A DNA stretch of 19,317 nucleotides from JBBQIY01 sp964553035 (GCA_964553035.1 CAZKJH010000075.1:1-19317), one strand, 5' to 3'; counted from the first letter of the stretch, positions 1-8,902 are shown. Translations and numbers: made by a program. Notes: generated by a model not told the origin, from the sequence alone.

Positions 1-58
1 TTTAAAACCCAAACCCCATTACCCACATACTTGCCCCCGGCGACTGACCGATTACACA

Positions 59-111
59 AGCCGGAAGTAATGCATGAATCCTTTTTTCTCATCTTCATGG
101 TCCTTCCGGCT
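59..111. repeat. Spaced 9-bp inverted repeat
   Basis: The arms AGCCGGAAG (59-67) and CTTCCGGCT (103-111) are perfect reverse complements separated by 35 bases. The stretch between them is pyrimidine-rich and shows no gene. It lies beyond the 3' end of the minus operon. It could be a mobile palindromic repeat or part of a 3' structure; the sequence does not decide. Confidence 0.4.
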
Positions 112-144
112 GTACTGAACACGCTTTCCGCCCGAAACGCTGGA

Positions 145-168
145 GGGCGTTATTAACGCTCTTTTTTT
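145..168 (+). terminator. Rho-independent terminator, plus strand
   Basis: A stem of GCGTT/AACGC, extended by a G-T and a G-C pair, closes a 3-base loop (ATT) and is followed directly by seven T residues at 162-168. This is the textbook layout for a plus-strand intrinsic terminator. It would end a transcript entering from the left of the window, convergent with the minus operon that ends at 230. The minus strand has no T run after this hairpin. Bases 1-229 show no gene. Confidence 0.6.
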
Positions 169-229
169 ACGTGGATTTTAATTTGAATATGAATCGTGAG
201 TGCGCCCGACCGTGGCGGCTTACAATTGC

Positions 230-1093
230 TCAAATATCGAGCTCTTGTTTCAGATATTTTATATACGCTATGTCTTTCATTGCGGCATAATGTCCGTCGC
301 CCCGGTTTGGATACTCTACTGCAAACATACCAGAACGTAGATGCTTTTTTAATCCAACCATGACTTCTCTCGTATTGATATGGCCATCCGATAGTCGGGT
401 ACAGAAGTAACTTCCCTCTGCTTGACCATGAACAATAAACATGTTTTTCAAATGGGCGTAATAAATTTTATCGCCAATAATTTTGAAGACGTCTTCAATT
501 GATTCACCGTTTTTATTGAGTATAATATTGCCGTGGTCATAATTGATGCCAATCGCGTCATGTCCGGTCATATCCATCAATTTACGACATGGTTTTGCCA
601 GATCGTGCAAATACTGGTTGTGGGTTTCCAATGCAATTAGAATATTGGAAGCCGCAGCCACGTCACCGACCTTACGCAAGCCTTCAGCCGCACGCTGATA
701 GTCTTCCTCGTTTGCATAACCACTGCCATCCAAATCCAGCTTCCAGTAGGGTTTATCGGGTGCCGTCATTCCGCCGGTAAAAAAATTCATGACTTTAGTT
801 CCGCATTCCTGTGCAGACCACGTCAGGAATGCGAGGTATTCTTCCAAGTCCTTAGCGATCTCGTGGGCTTTGCCACGGCAGAAGTGAACACAAGCTCCAA
901 AGACGATCTCACAATCCGGCCATTCTGATTTGAGTGCTGCAACTCGATTTTGATACTCGGCTTGCGTCATGTCTGCAAAGCGGTATTTCCAACGCAATTC
1001 AATCCCGTCATAACCATTTTTTCGTGCTAAGGAAAAGACCTCATTCAGTTTTCCTTCCTTCTCAAAATAATTCACATGTAATAGTACTTTCAT
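230..1093 (-). CDS. Sugar phosphate isomerase/epimerase-like TIM-barrel protein
   Basis: This 287-residue protein has the xylose-isomerase-like TIM-barrel fold (AP endonuclease 2 family), whose members isomerise, epimerise or dehydrate sugars and their acids with a divalent metal. Candidate metal ligands sit in the expected order: E155 (ALETHN), D186 and nearby His (NYDHGN), H214 (AHLKN) and E260 (VEYPN). There is no signal peptide, so it is cytoplasmic. The start at 1093 is preferred over an in-frame upstream codon at 1141 because AGGAG lies 5 nt before it. It is the last gene of the five-gene minus operon, 29 nt after DUF4838 protein A. That position suggests it processes a sugar released by the secreted enzymes. 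The substrate cannot be read from sequence. Confidence 0.85.
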   Translation of the reverse strand: MKVLLHVNYFEKEGKLNEVFSLARKNGYDGIELRWKYRFADMTQAEYQNRVAALKSEWPDCEIVFGACVHFCRGKAHEIAKDLEEYLAFLTWSAQECGTKVMNFFTGGMTAPDKPYWKLDLDGSGYANEEDYQRAAEGLRKVGDVAAASNILIALETHNQYLHDLAKPCRKLMDMTGHDAIGINYDHGNIILNKNGESIEDVFKIIGDKIYYAHLKNMFIVHGQAEGSYFCTRLSDGHINTREVMVGLKKHLRSGMFAVEYPNRGDGHYAAMKDIAYIKYLKQELDI

Positions 1094-1122
1094 CGTTTCT
1101 CCTAATTGTTCTTTCCGTCTGG

Positions 1123-3561
1123 TTACTTCCCGGCAATCCACGGTGTGCGTGCCACTCCGTGCATGCCTTCCTGCCTGACCGCAATCGTCATTTCGGGGTT
1201 GTTCCAGTCAATGAGCTTTGTGATATTGAGCGTGAGGGAGGAAGGTCCTCCGTTCTGCCTGCCCGCGCTTCTGCCGTTGATAAAGACCTCCGCATTGTCC
1301 CCAACCGAATGGAGGTAAATAATTATTTCCTGACGTCCCTTGAGCTGCACGGGAGTTGTGAGCGACGTAAAATACCACGCGACTCCTTTATAGTCATAAA
1401 GGAACGTCTTATTGAATTCCGATGTGCTGCTCGGATGCTTGCGGAGTCCAGCGGTAGTCAGGTGTGACGGAATGCTTTTGATCTGTGCGGCGGAATAATT
1501 CCACCACTTTTCGGAGAGTCCGACGTTTTCCTCATCGGACTTAAACTTCCAGAGCCAGGGGATCTTTAACCAAGGCTGTGGATAAAACTTAAGCTTCGCA
1601 TTTACTTCCTGATAATAGTTGTCCGAACTGATCCCGCGGCCTCCTCCGATCATTTCGTTGCTCATTGCGCGCGGAAGATCCATATCGAGATCTTTGACGT
1701 GCTTCTCTCTGAAACCAAGGAGATCCACGATGGCCTGGTAGCGATCCGGTCCATCCGGCAGTGTGCGCGAACGTGCGAGCAGTCTGGAGTCTCGATTGCC
1801 CAGGAGGAGCGCATCAAGACGTTTACGCTCTATAGGAGAAAGGCTCTTTGTCATACCGGCCATAAGGAAGGCATCGGTAATGTCAAAATCACTTTCGTTA
1901 AAATACTTCTCCATCCTGTCCCAGACAATGTTGTACGGGGTGACTGTCATTGAGTTTCTGACCCCCGTAACATAATCAGGCATGATCTTCTTCTCCCAGT
2001 TTGTTTCCCAATGGCGGAAGTATCGTTTCACATCGCCAGAGGCATCCCCGTATGCACTGCAGTATTCGTCCTCCCATTTTTCGAATGGCTGATCGGGATA
2101 GATCTGGGTTTTGACTATGGCGTAATCCATAAGTCCGCTGCTCGACCACAGAAGCATGAGATGATCGAAATCGAAGCCGACAGCACCGAGTTCACAGGCG
2201 TATTTGATGGAGTCGGACATCTCGCGCGCCGCACCGAGCGGAAGCGCGAGAGTGCAGAAGTAGAACGGAAGGTTGACGCGGATCATGAAACGTTTTGCCC
2301 CGGCGTTCCGCCAGCCGCCGATGATCTTGTCGAGATACTCTCTATTGATCTGACGCGTCACCACGGCGACAAACAGATTCTTATGGAGTTTCTGTGTCTT
2401 CGGCGGCATGAGCGTTTCATTGTAGGCATAAGTGCCTACGAGGGTACCCGGCTTGATCTTTTCCGCCTCCTCCGCCACCTGGTTGGCAAAGTAGACGTAG
2501 CGGTCAGAAACATGAGTAAAGACAAAGCGCGGAGTCATCATTTCGGGCGTGAGTCCGTCGAGCGCGAGACACGTCTCGCAACGGCAGAAGCCCGCAAGGT
2601 CGTTCTCACATGCGTTGATGGAGTCGCTCATGCCGCCTTTCTTCCAGTTTTCAATAACCTGATTTACTGTGGAAGGGTTTGACACACAGAGCTTGACAAA
2701 CATTTTTGAGCGCGCGTCATATTCGTAATCACGAGGCGACGCGTCCCCAATGTCTACGTCGGGGCCCCGGTATCCCCAGCGGTTGAGCGCAAAATATTCG
2801 GGGTGCGTGTCTTTATACAGATCCCACCAGTCACCGAAGGCGTGTCCGTATTGACACATACCGGTCTGATCGCCCTGAAGCCTCATTCTACGCAGGCGCC
2901 ACTCTTTTTCGTCCGTGACATATTGGTTGTATTCACGAGCCGGAGTAAGAGGATCAGCATACTCTGGACACAGAATATTATCCAGTGACTCCAATACGCC
3001 AGTAAGTTCCGGCTGTCGACTTACCGGAATGGGTCTGGGCGCACCGGCGCGATATCCGCGTTTGGCAAGCGCATGGATATGGGAACGTACGCCTGTTGCG
3101 AGCCTGAGACGTGTCCGTGTTTTGTAAACGATCCCATCGTCGCCGGGCTTAATCCAGTGAACGCCAAGCTCTTCCTCAAGAAAAAAGTAGACTGCATTCG
3201 ATGACTCGATAGGACGGAACCATTTCCCTTCGGGCCCGTAGAAATAGACAGCATCCTTCGTGACGCTCCAGCGCGTTTCGCGTGGGGCAAAGAGTTTCCC
3301 GTCCGCCGGATCAGTCGTATCGACTATGAATTGGAATGCGCCAGGGGGTGCTTCCGAGGGTTTGACGATCTCTATATCACGTCCAAAGATAAGCTTAAAA
3401 TGCTTTGCGAGATCCATGGCTGTATCATTCGGCCAGGGAATAGTAGAGCCCGAGGCAGCCGGATTGACTATGACGCACTCGGCCGGATCAATGTCGACCT
3501 CTCCTCCGCAAAGAAGTCCGCCGGTGAGTAAGGTGCATAAAAAAGCGGTGAGTTTTCTCAT
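1123..3561 (-). CDS. Secreted DUF4838 protein A with C-terminal jelly-roll domain
   Basis: This 812-residue protein begins with a signal peptide (about 1-20). A segment like the alpha-glucuronidase N-terminal domain follows (about 25-150, ending in ELGVHWIKPGDDG). The DUF4838 domain covers about 165-600. It contains GHAFGDWW, HPEYFALN and a Cys cluster C-x-C-x-x-C at 326, 328 and 331, just after an END motif (319-321). The C-terminus (about 663-806) is a beta-sandwich-like accessory domain, with KFKSDEENVGLSEKW, YDYKGVAWY and VFINGRSAG. The family is widespread in PVC bacteria and Bacteroidota and is thought to contain glycosidases, but its activity is not fixed. The ATG overlaps the stop of the GDSL gene as ATGA, indicating translational coupling. 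Compared with protein B, the last strand is degenerate and lacks the GGIW..VW motif. Confidence 0.88.
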   Translation of the reverse strand: MRKLTAFLCTLLTGGLLCGGEVDIDPAECVIVNPAASGSTIPWPNDTAMDLAKHFKLIFGRDIEIVKPSEAPPGAFQFIVDTTDPADGKLFAPRETRWSVTKDAVYFYGPEGKWFRPIESSNAVYFFLEEELGVHWIKPGDDGIVYKTRTRLRLATGVRSHIHALAKRGYRAGAPRPIPVSRQPELTGVLESLDNILCPEYADPLTPAREYNQYVTDEKEWRLRRMRLQGDQTGMCQYGHAFGDWWDLYKDTHPEYFALNRWGYRGPDVDIGDASPRDYEYDARSKMFVKLCVSNPSTVNQVIENWKKGGMSDSINACENDLAGFCRCETCLALDGLTPEMMTPRFVFTHVSDRYVYFANQVAEEAEKIKPGTLVGTYAYNETLMPPKTQKLHKNLFVAVVTRQINREYLDKIIGGWRNAGAKRFMIRVNLPFYFCTLALPLGAAREMSDSIKYACELGAVGFDFDHLMLLWSSSGLMDYAIVKTQIYPDQPFEKWEDEYCSAYGDASGDVKRYFRHWETNWEKKIMPDYVTGVRNSMTVTPYNIVWDRMEKYFNESDFDITDAFLMAGMTKSLSPIERKRLDALLLGNRDSRLLARSRTLPDGPDRYQAIVDLLGFREKHVKDLDMDLPRAMSNEMIGGGRGISSDNYYQEVNAKLKFYPQPWLKIPWLWKFKSDEENVGLSEKWWNYSAAQIKSIPSHLTTAGLRKHPSSTSEFNKTFLYDYKGVAWYFTSLTTPVQLKGRQEIIIYLHSVGDNAEVFINGRSAGRQNGGPSSLTLNITKLIDWNNPEMTIAVRQEGMHGVARTPWIAGK

Positions 3562-4424
3562 GGATTCGTTTCCTTTTTGGCATCGGCCTGAAGAAGCCCG
3601 TTCACATAGGCACGAATGTCTTTGTTGGCCTCAAACGAGCGCAACATGAATTTCTTGAAAAGGAAGCCCTGCATGGCGATCGTATCACCGTATGCCCACC
3701 AGGATTTGTCCCAGACCACCTCGGCCTTCGCGATTTCTTCTGCGGAGAAGCCGAGCCCTTCCAGCACAGCTTTGGCCATCATGACATTACCGAGTACGTT
3801 CATGTGTACACCATCGAGGGTGAGTAAATCGTGCTCGTAAGCGGGGAAACGTTTTTTCCATCCGGCTAGCTCACGTTTCATCGCCGCATTGACGTCGATG
3901 ACCGGACAGTTTTTCTCGTTGGCTACCGACTTGAGCGCCTCAATGTACGTATCGAGTTTCTGGTTCTCCGCGCCGGCAGGATCCTCCCCGATCATCGTTG
4001 GCATCATGACATAGACCTTGACGTCAGCCTTGAGAGCCTTGTCAATCATTTCCGACATGTTCTCTCTATAGTCGGCAAGCTCTATGCCGTGCCCGGTTTT
4101 GAAGTGGGCTACGTCGTTGACTCCACAACTCAGAAGCATGATCGCGGGTTTTTTGGCGAGCACTCCGCCGTCAATACGCCTGAGCATATCGATCGAGCGG
4201 TTTCCGCTGATTCCGGCGTAGAGCGGATCCACCTGGATCTTGTTTGTCTTTAACGCGGAAACAACAAGATCGACGTATCCGCCTGGGTGGACACCGAATT
4301 GAGTGATTGAATCCCCCAGAAAAGCGATCTTGTCACCGCTCCTGATGATCGGTTCAGCGGCCCAGCCATGAAGGGCTGTGATGGCCACAAAACCGACTGT
4401 GGCACAAAGCGTATTCAGGTTCAT
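3558..4424 (-). CDS. Secreted SGNH/GDSL-family hydrolase
   Basis: This 288-residue SGNH hydrolase is probably a carbohydrate esterase that removes acyl groups from a glycan. All four SGNH blocks are visible: GDSIT with nucleophile S39, GISGNRS with N75, GVND with N103, and DGVHMN with D204 and H207. A signal peptide covers roughly residues 1-23 and ends in GWAAEP, so it is exported. The start at 4424 is chosen because GGGGAGAGG lies just upstream; an in-frame ATG at 4445 would add seven charged residues before the signal peptide. It follows DUF4838 protein B by 73 nt and overlaps DUF4838 protein A by 4 nt. The C-terminal 50 residues after block V are an extension of no recognised function. 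Confidence 0.9.
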   Translation of the reverse strand: MNLNTLCATVGFVAITALHGWAAEPIIRSGDKIAFLGDSITQFGVHPGGYVDLVVSALKTNKIQVDPLYAGISGNRSIDMLRRIDGGVLAKKPAIMLLSCGVNDVAHFKTGHGIELADYRENMSEMIDKALKADVKVYVMMPTMIGEDPAGAENQKLDTYIEALKSVANEKNCPVIDVNAAMKRELAGWKKRFPAYEHDLLTLDGVHMNVLGNVMMAKAVLEGLGFSAEEIAKAEVVWDKSWWAYGDTIAMQGFLFKKFMLRSFEANKDIRAYVNGLLQADAKKETNP

Positions 4425-4497
4425 TTCCTCTCCCCTTTTTTCCACTTCTTCATCGAATCGCAGGCTTCATATTTTCACCATAATCTCATGCGGCGCA

Positions 4498-6933
4498 TCA
4501 GTTGCTTTCCTCGGCCGTTTTCGAGACCAGCCAGACCTTCCTCCAGATACCACCCATACCAGCCGTATCCTGAACCCGGACGGTGATCGTCTGTTGTTCG
4601 CGGCTCCAGTCAGCCACGTTATCAATACGGATTTCAAACGGCATTTTCCAGTCGTTTTTATTTTTGTAAATGTGCTCTCCAGCAAGTCGGCCGTTGATGT
4701 AAATCCAGCACGATTCATCGACGGCACCGAAGCGGAGATAGATGCGTCGGTTGCGCCAGTCGGTGGGAAGGGATAGTTGGGTGGCATACCACGAGATGCC
4801 ATCGTAGTCAAAAATAACTTCAGTCAACTCCCGCGGCAGGGTGCTCGGCTCGTCAAATTCAAACTGTTTTTCGATGAACCGGTCAGTCCGGAGTTCAGGC
4901 CATTCGGCCATAGTGCTCCAAGGGCTCTCCTGCCATTTGTCAGTCAAGCCGACATCCTGCGGGTCTATCTGAAATTTCCAGAACAGCTCGGTCGGCAACC
5001 AAGGCTTGAGGTAATCTTTCATCTCATCTGCGATCAGTAGGCCGGTCAGATCTCCATCGCCGATTTCCCTTGCAAAAACGCCGATCCAGCGGAGCGGTAA
5101 TTCATCCTTGTGCTGTCTACGGAAAGCAAGCAGTTCCTGACCGTATGTACTCTTCTCCTGTGGTTCGGCCACGATGGCACGGAACATCAACCGCGCATGT
5201 TCGGTGGCCAACTGCACCTGCAACAGGCGGCGAGCTTCGGATGGTCTCAGCGGCATGGATGCGGCACGCTCGAGGAGTTTGCCGGCTTTGAAAAAATCTT
5301 CCTCGCGGTAGTAGTCGCCAAGCGACCAAAGCAGACCGCGTGCGAAGTCGCCTACACCGCCACGGTTACAGATTCGGACGATGTTGGGCTGGAGACGTGC
5401 ATCCCAGACCTCTTGGCGCCAGTATTCGAAGTAGGCGCGCGCATCGTCGGCCGCCGCGCCAAAACTGGCGTAGTATTCTGTAGCCCAGCGTTCGAAGGGC
5501 TGATCGGGTTCGGCCATGGCGCGAGCGAGGATGTAGTCGGTGATGCCGGTGACAGGCCAATTATTGAACAAGCTGTCGTAATCGGTCGCGATGCAGCCGT
5601 TCGTCCAGGCAAGTTGGAAGACATCAAACATCTGTTTCTCGATGCCTAGCGGCAGAGTTGTCGACAGATACTTGGGGTGATAATTCGGGCGTAGCACCAG
5701 TTGCGTCGCTCCCGCCTTTTTCCACCCTTCGAAAAGCTGTTTAACGATGGCGAGATCCAATGGCTCGACGTATGGAATGAGCTGTACAACGATATTCGGT
5801 TCGAGGCGCAGGCGGCGGGGTGGCTCCAGCGTTTGCAGGTAGGCGTACATCGCAGCCTGGACATCAGGCCGATGCTTCCGCGCCTCGATCGCGACAGCAT
5901 TGGCCAGATGGACGTAGCGGTCGGTTAAGTGCGTATCCCAGTTCTCGCCCGGCTGCGGGACATCCAGCACTTTACAGGCTGCGCATTCACAGAAATTAGC
6001 GGCACCGTCGTTGACACCGACGCTGACAAAGGGATAAAGGTGCTTGCGCGGCAGCCAATTGGCAATAAGCTGCTCGGCGACTTTTGGATTGCTGGGACAA
6101 ATTTTGACGAAGGCATCGGTCTGCTCGGGTTTACCCAGTGGCACAGGCTCCCGCTTGCCGAATTTGTTCAGCGCAAAATAGTCCGGATGGCTTTCTCCGT
6201 ATTGACCCCACCAGTCGCTAAAAGCGTGGCCTCCGCCAGGACGCAAGCCGAACATGCGCATACGGAGTTGCCAACGCAAAACATCATCGACAAAGGCGTT
6301 ATGCGTCTCCAAAGTAGGCAGAAAGTCGTTGAAGTCGGTCAGGTCGCCGCTCAGCTTGCCCATATTTTCTTGTTTGAGTGCGCCACCCCGGCGGATCGAG
6401 CGGAAGCGGAGGGCTGGTATCCAGTTGAAGTGCCCCGTGTGCAAGACGAGCGCATTCGTCGGCGTATAGACGATGCCGTCGTCGCCCGGTGCCGTCCAGC
6501 GGATGCCCAGTTGATCCTGCAAAAAGCCAGTGACGGCATACAACGCACCCCGACTACCTTCGCCGTAGAGATAGGCGGCAGAGGGGGTGATCGTCCAGCG
6601 CGTCTCCTGCTCAGCCAAGGGCACGCGGTCTTCGGTCGGGGTCTGACCCACATACAGAGGGTAATGACCGACGGGAACGGGCCCGTTTACGGTGATCGGC
6701 GGGTTCGTGCCGAGAACCAGTCCGAGGTGCTTCTGCAATTCCTCTGCGGCATCAAGCAGCGCGCTGGCCTCTCGTGTGTTTTCCGTGGCGGCGACCGTGA
6801 TTACAACCATTCCAGCCTTCAGAGTTACATCCGTCTTCGGAGGCTCTTTGTCTCCGCTGCCAGCGGCGCACAGAGGCAGTCCTCCCAGTGCCAACAGCAC
6901 GATCCAAACTCGCAACACCGATTTCATCTTCAT
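4498..6933 (-). CDS. Secreted DUF4838 protein B with C-terminal jelly-roll domain
   Basis: This 811-residue paralogue of the DUF4838 protein further down the operon has the same order of domains. A signal peptide lies at about 1-24, then an alpha-glucuronidase-N-like segment ending in QLGIRWTAPGDDG. The DUF4838 core has GHAFSDWW, HPDYFALN, VNDGAANF and the Cys cluster at 315, 317 and 320. A C-terminal jelly-roll-like domain spans about 649-804 (YDGISWY, AVDESCWIYINGR, GGIWRKVWL). The start at 6933 has GAGGAG about 7 nt upstream and directly precedes the signal peptide. An in-frame ATG at 6954 shares its A with the TAA stop of the beta-helix gene and is the alternative. Enzymatic activity is unproven; a glycosidase acting on the operon's target glycan is the best inference. 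Confidence 0.88.
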   Translation of the reverse strand: MKMKSVLRVWIVLLALGGLPLCAAGSGDKEPPKTDVTLKAGMVVITVAATENTREASALLDAAEELQKHLGLVLGTNPPITVNGPVPVGHYPLYVGQTPTEDRVPLAEQETRWTITPSAAYLYGEGSRGALYAVTGFLQDQLGIRWTAPGDDGIVYTPTNALVLHTGHFNWIPALRFRSIRRGGALKQENMGKLSGDLTDFNDFLPTLETHNAFVDDVLRWQLRMRMFGLRPGGGHAFSDWWGQYGESHPDYFALNKFGKREPVPLGKPEQTDAFVKICPSNPKVAEQLIANWLPRKHLYPFVSVGVNDGAANFCECAACKVLDVPQPGENWDTHLTDRYVHLANAVAIEARKHRPDVQAAMYAYLQTLEPPRRLRLEPNIVVQLIPYVEPLDLAIVKQLFEGWKKAGATQLVLRPNYHPKYLSTTLPLGIEKQMFDVFQLAWTNGCIATDYDSLFNNWPVTGITDYILARAMAEPDQPFERWATEYYASFGAAADDARAYFEYWRQEVWDARLQPNIVRICNRGGVGDFARGLLWSLGDYYREEDFFKAGKLLERAASMPLRPSEARRLLQVQLATEHARLMFRAIVAEPQEKSTYGQELLAFRRQHKDELPLRWIGVFAREIGDGDLTGLLIADEMKDYLKPWLPTELFWKFQIDPQDVGLTDKWQESPWSTMAEWPELRTDRFIEKQFEFDEPSTLPRELTEVIFDYDGISWYATQLSLPTDWRNRRIYLRFGAVDESCWIYINGRLAGEHIYKNKNDWKMPFEIRIDNVADWSREQQTITVRVQDTAGMGGIWRKVWLVSKTAEESN

Positions 6934-6953
6934 GCGTCTTCTCCTCGCCTTCA

Positions 6954-8420
6954 TTACTTCAGCACGATGACGGTACCGAAGGGTGGCGGGATCTGTTCGT
7001 AACACCCGATGTCGACTTTCAGATAACGCTTATCCAAACGCGGATTGCCATCTAAGTCAACCGCGCCGATCATCCATACCAGATTCGTTCCGATGTCCAA
7101 GCAAGGGGAGTCGACCAGCAGATGCGCGTCACCATTTTCGTAATCAACGAGTCCCGGCGATACGGTGATGTTGCCTTGGGGCAAGTTCTTGTATAACAGG
7201 CTTGTCGTGCAGTTATTGAGAAAGCGATTGGTGTTTGCCAAAATCCCCAGATAGAGATTGTCATACGAGGCAGCAAACGCACTTTTGTTGCCGTACACGA
7301 TGCAGTTGATCAGGTGGTTGGTCGCACCGCCGCCGTCATAGTAACCGCCCGTGCCCAAACCGGATCGGAACAAGGTGTTGCTGACGATAGTGCAGGATTC
7401 GACCGTACAGTCCCCGCTGGACGCCAAGCCCCCCGTTCCTCGTATGGTCGTCGGATTGAATACCACATTGTGGCTGATAAGACAATTCCTGACAGTGGCG
7501 TACTTTTCCCCGCCTCTGAGACACAGTCCGCCTACCGCCCCGTCCACCGTATTGCTCGCCATGTTGCCGATGATCCGGCATGCGACGACTTCGCTACCAG
7601 CCGCACTGTTGACGAAAACGCCTCCATACACTGCCCCAAAGTTGTCGATGATTGTACTCCGTTTCAGTTGGGTACTCGGGCCCAGAAAAACACCACCCAC
7701 TCTTGCGGTCGAGAGGTTGTTGGAGATTACACAGTTTTCCACGACACAGCTCTGCCAGCCGGCGACAGCAACCCCGCCTGCGGCGTACGCACCGCCTTTC
7801 AAGCCATTATTTCGCGCGATCAGCGAATCGGTCAGCTTTCCGCCTTGGAGGTAAACGCCTCCTGCTCCGTGCAGGATGCCGGCAGAATCCTTATTATCCA
7901 CGATATCGCACGCCGCGACCGACGTTCCAACCTTCATATAGACACCGCCACCTTGGTTCGTACAGATGCAACTCGTGATCAGACAATTCGACACGGCGCC
8001 CAAATTAACATAAATGCCACCACCGTTTCCAAGCCATGTCGTTTCGAGGATGTTCGCAGCGTAGCCGTTCGTGACCGTCACATTCTGGAGCATGGCCGAG
8101 GCATTGTTCAACAGGAACGGACGGACACTCCCATTGCCGTCGATCACCACCGCCGAACGATCTCCGCCGAATCCTCGTACGGTGACGTTTTTGATTTCAA
8201 GTGTCGCAATGACCTTATAATTACCGTTTGAGATCCACACCGTGCTGCCGTTATTGGCGGTGTTGGCTAAATTCAGTGCATCTTGCACATTTGTGGCTGC
8301 TGTGCCCCAGCTTTGAAACGGCGTTTGATGCCCGCCGTCGGGTGCTACAAAATACTCCGCCGCATACCCACAGACAGTTCCTAGAGAGCAGGCCAAAACC
8401 AAGAGGGCCTTTCTTAACAT
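6954..8420 (-). CDS. Secreted right-handed parallel beta-helix protein
   Basis: This 488-residue protein has a signal peptide (MLRKALLVLACSLG to about residue 20). Residues about 30-450 are a right-handed parallel beta-helix with many short GGG[IV]Y and NC.[IV]..N repeats. It ends in DLDGNPR and VDIGCYE, the signature of the choice-of-anchor-Q C-terminal domain common in PVC secreted proteins. Beta-helix proteins in such loci are polysaccharide lyases, hydrolases or binding proteins; no catalytic residues can be assigned. The signal peptide favours the start at 8420. An in-frame ATG at 8558, with AAAGG 7 nt upstream, has the better ribosome site but would place 46 hydrophilic residues before the signal peptide. 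It is the first gene of the minus operon. Confidence 0.82.
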   Translation of the reverse strand: MLRKALLVLACSLGTVCGYAAEYFVAPDGGHQTPFQSWGTAATNVQDALNLANTANNGSTVWISNGNYKVIATLEIKNVTVRGFGGDRSAVVIDGNGSVRPFLLNNASAMLQNVTVTNGYAANILETTWLGNGGGIYVNLGAVSNCLITSCICTNQGGGVYMKVGTSVAACDIVDNKDSAGILHGAGGVYLQGGKLTDSLIARNNGLKGGAYAAGGVAVAGWQSCVVENCVISNNLSTARVGGVFLGPSTQLKRSTIIDNFGAVYGGVFVNSAAGSEVVACRIIGNMASNTVDGAVGGLCLRGGEKYATVRNCLISHNVVFNPTTIRGTGGLASSGDCTVESCTIVSNTLFRSGLGTGGYYDGGGATNHLINCIVYGNKSAFAASYDNLYLGILANTNRFLNNCTTSLLYKNLPQGNITVSPGLVDYENGDAHLLVDSPCLDIGTNLVWMIGAVDLDGNPRLDKRYLKVDIGCYEQIPPPFGTVIVLK

Positions 8421-8677
8421 TCTGGTGGTCGCCTGAAGGTTCGTGCTGTATGCCATCGTCAGCATGGTCGGGCATTGTTTCGCATAGACCTCATGACTAC
8501 AGTGTAGCTCCGAAGTGCTGTTTACGAAACCCGACTCCATTTTTATCTTAGCATTCATCTGTCTGCCTTTCTTGTTTAAAAATTCATCGCCTAGCCCCCA
8601 CGTATCATCGACTCAGTCCCAAGTGTGTCTATTAGGACTTCTTACTCTGTTCTGCTTAAACACGCTCTAAACTACAC

Positions 8678-8695
8678 TCGAAAGCGTTTTTTCGA
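8678..8695. promoter_or_regulatory. LacI-like palindrome in the leader of the minus operon
   Basis: TCGAAA (8678-8683) and TTTCGA (8690-8695) form a perfect 6-bp inverted repeat with 6 bases between. On the minus strand the core AAACGCTTTC resembles LacI/GalR-family operators, which have a central CG flanked by A and T runs. It lies about 20-40 nt downstream of the predicted minus-operon start site, where a repressor could block elongation. No such repressor is encoded in the window. Confidence 0.35.
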
Positions 8696-8719
8696 AAAAA
8701 TCACTTTCGCATTTCTTAA

Positions 8720-8786
8720 TTTAGAATAGTCTTTTTGAGAAAAGTAATCTATGTCCGTTATCATCTAATTTATGTCTTTTTTTAAC
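8720..8786 (-). promoter_or_regulatory. Promoter and AraC-type activator element for the minus operon
   Basis: Read on the minus strand from 8786, this element begins GTTAAAAAAAGACATAAAT and continues with a second half-site GGACATAGAT. The two GACATA half-sites are exactly 21 bp apart in direct orientation. A candidate -10 (TATTCT, 8728 to 8723) follows 18 bases after the second half-site. The element matches the plus-strand copy at 9061-9127 at 37 of 46 core positions without gaps. Direct half-sites two helical turns apart, just upstream of the -35 region, are typical of AraC-family activators. No binding protein is known. Confidence 0.6.
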
Positions 8787-8887
8787 AAGGAGTCAGCGAT
8801 GCCGATATTCAGACTTCACATAATTCCTGATGTCAAAATTGTTGGTTATGACTTATAAAGCTTATCAATCTCATTTCATCAACGGTT

Positions 8888-8902
8888 ACCAATTTGCTTG
8901 GT
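8888..8902. repeat. Short hairpin between the divergent promoters
   Basis: ACCAA (8888-8892) and TTGGT (8898-8902) form a perfect 5-bp stem around TTTGC. It sits between the two divergent promoter elements, about 100 bp from the minus one and 160 bp from the plus one. It may be incidental. Confidence 0.2.

Noticed and set aside
2011..2682. A 223-codon plus-strand frame opposite DUF4838 protein A
   Set aside because: Antisense to conserved DUF4838 motifs, with no ribosome site or domain of its own.
4488..4498. ATGCGGCGCAT palindrome at the end of DUF4838 protein B
   Set aside because: The stem is only four pairs with a 3-base loop, with no T run; it is too weak to call a terminator inside the operon.
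5929..7002. A 357-codon plus-strand frame opposite DUF4838 protein B
   Set aside because: It is antisense to a gene with clear family motifs and a signal peptide, and its translation is low-complexity and Arg-rich with no recognisable domain.
7314..8231. A 305-codon plus-strand frame opposite the beta-helix protein
   Set aside because: The coding strand has the beta-helix repeats and the DIGCYE signature; the antisense frame stays open because of the repetitive, GC-rich codons.
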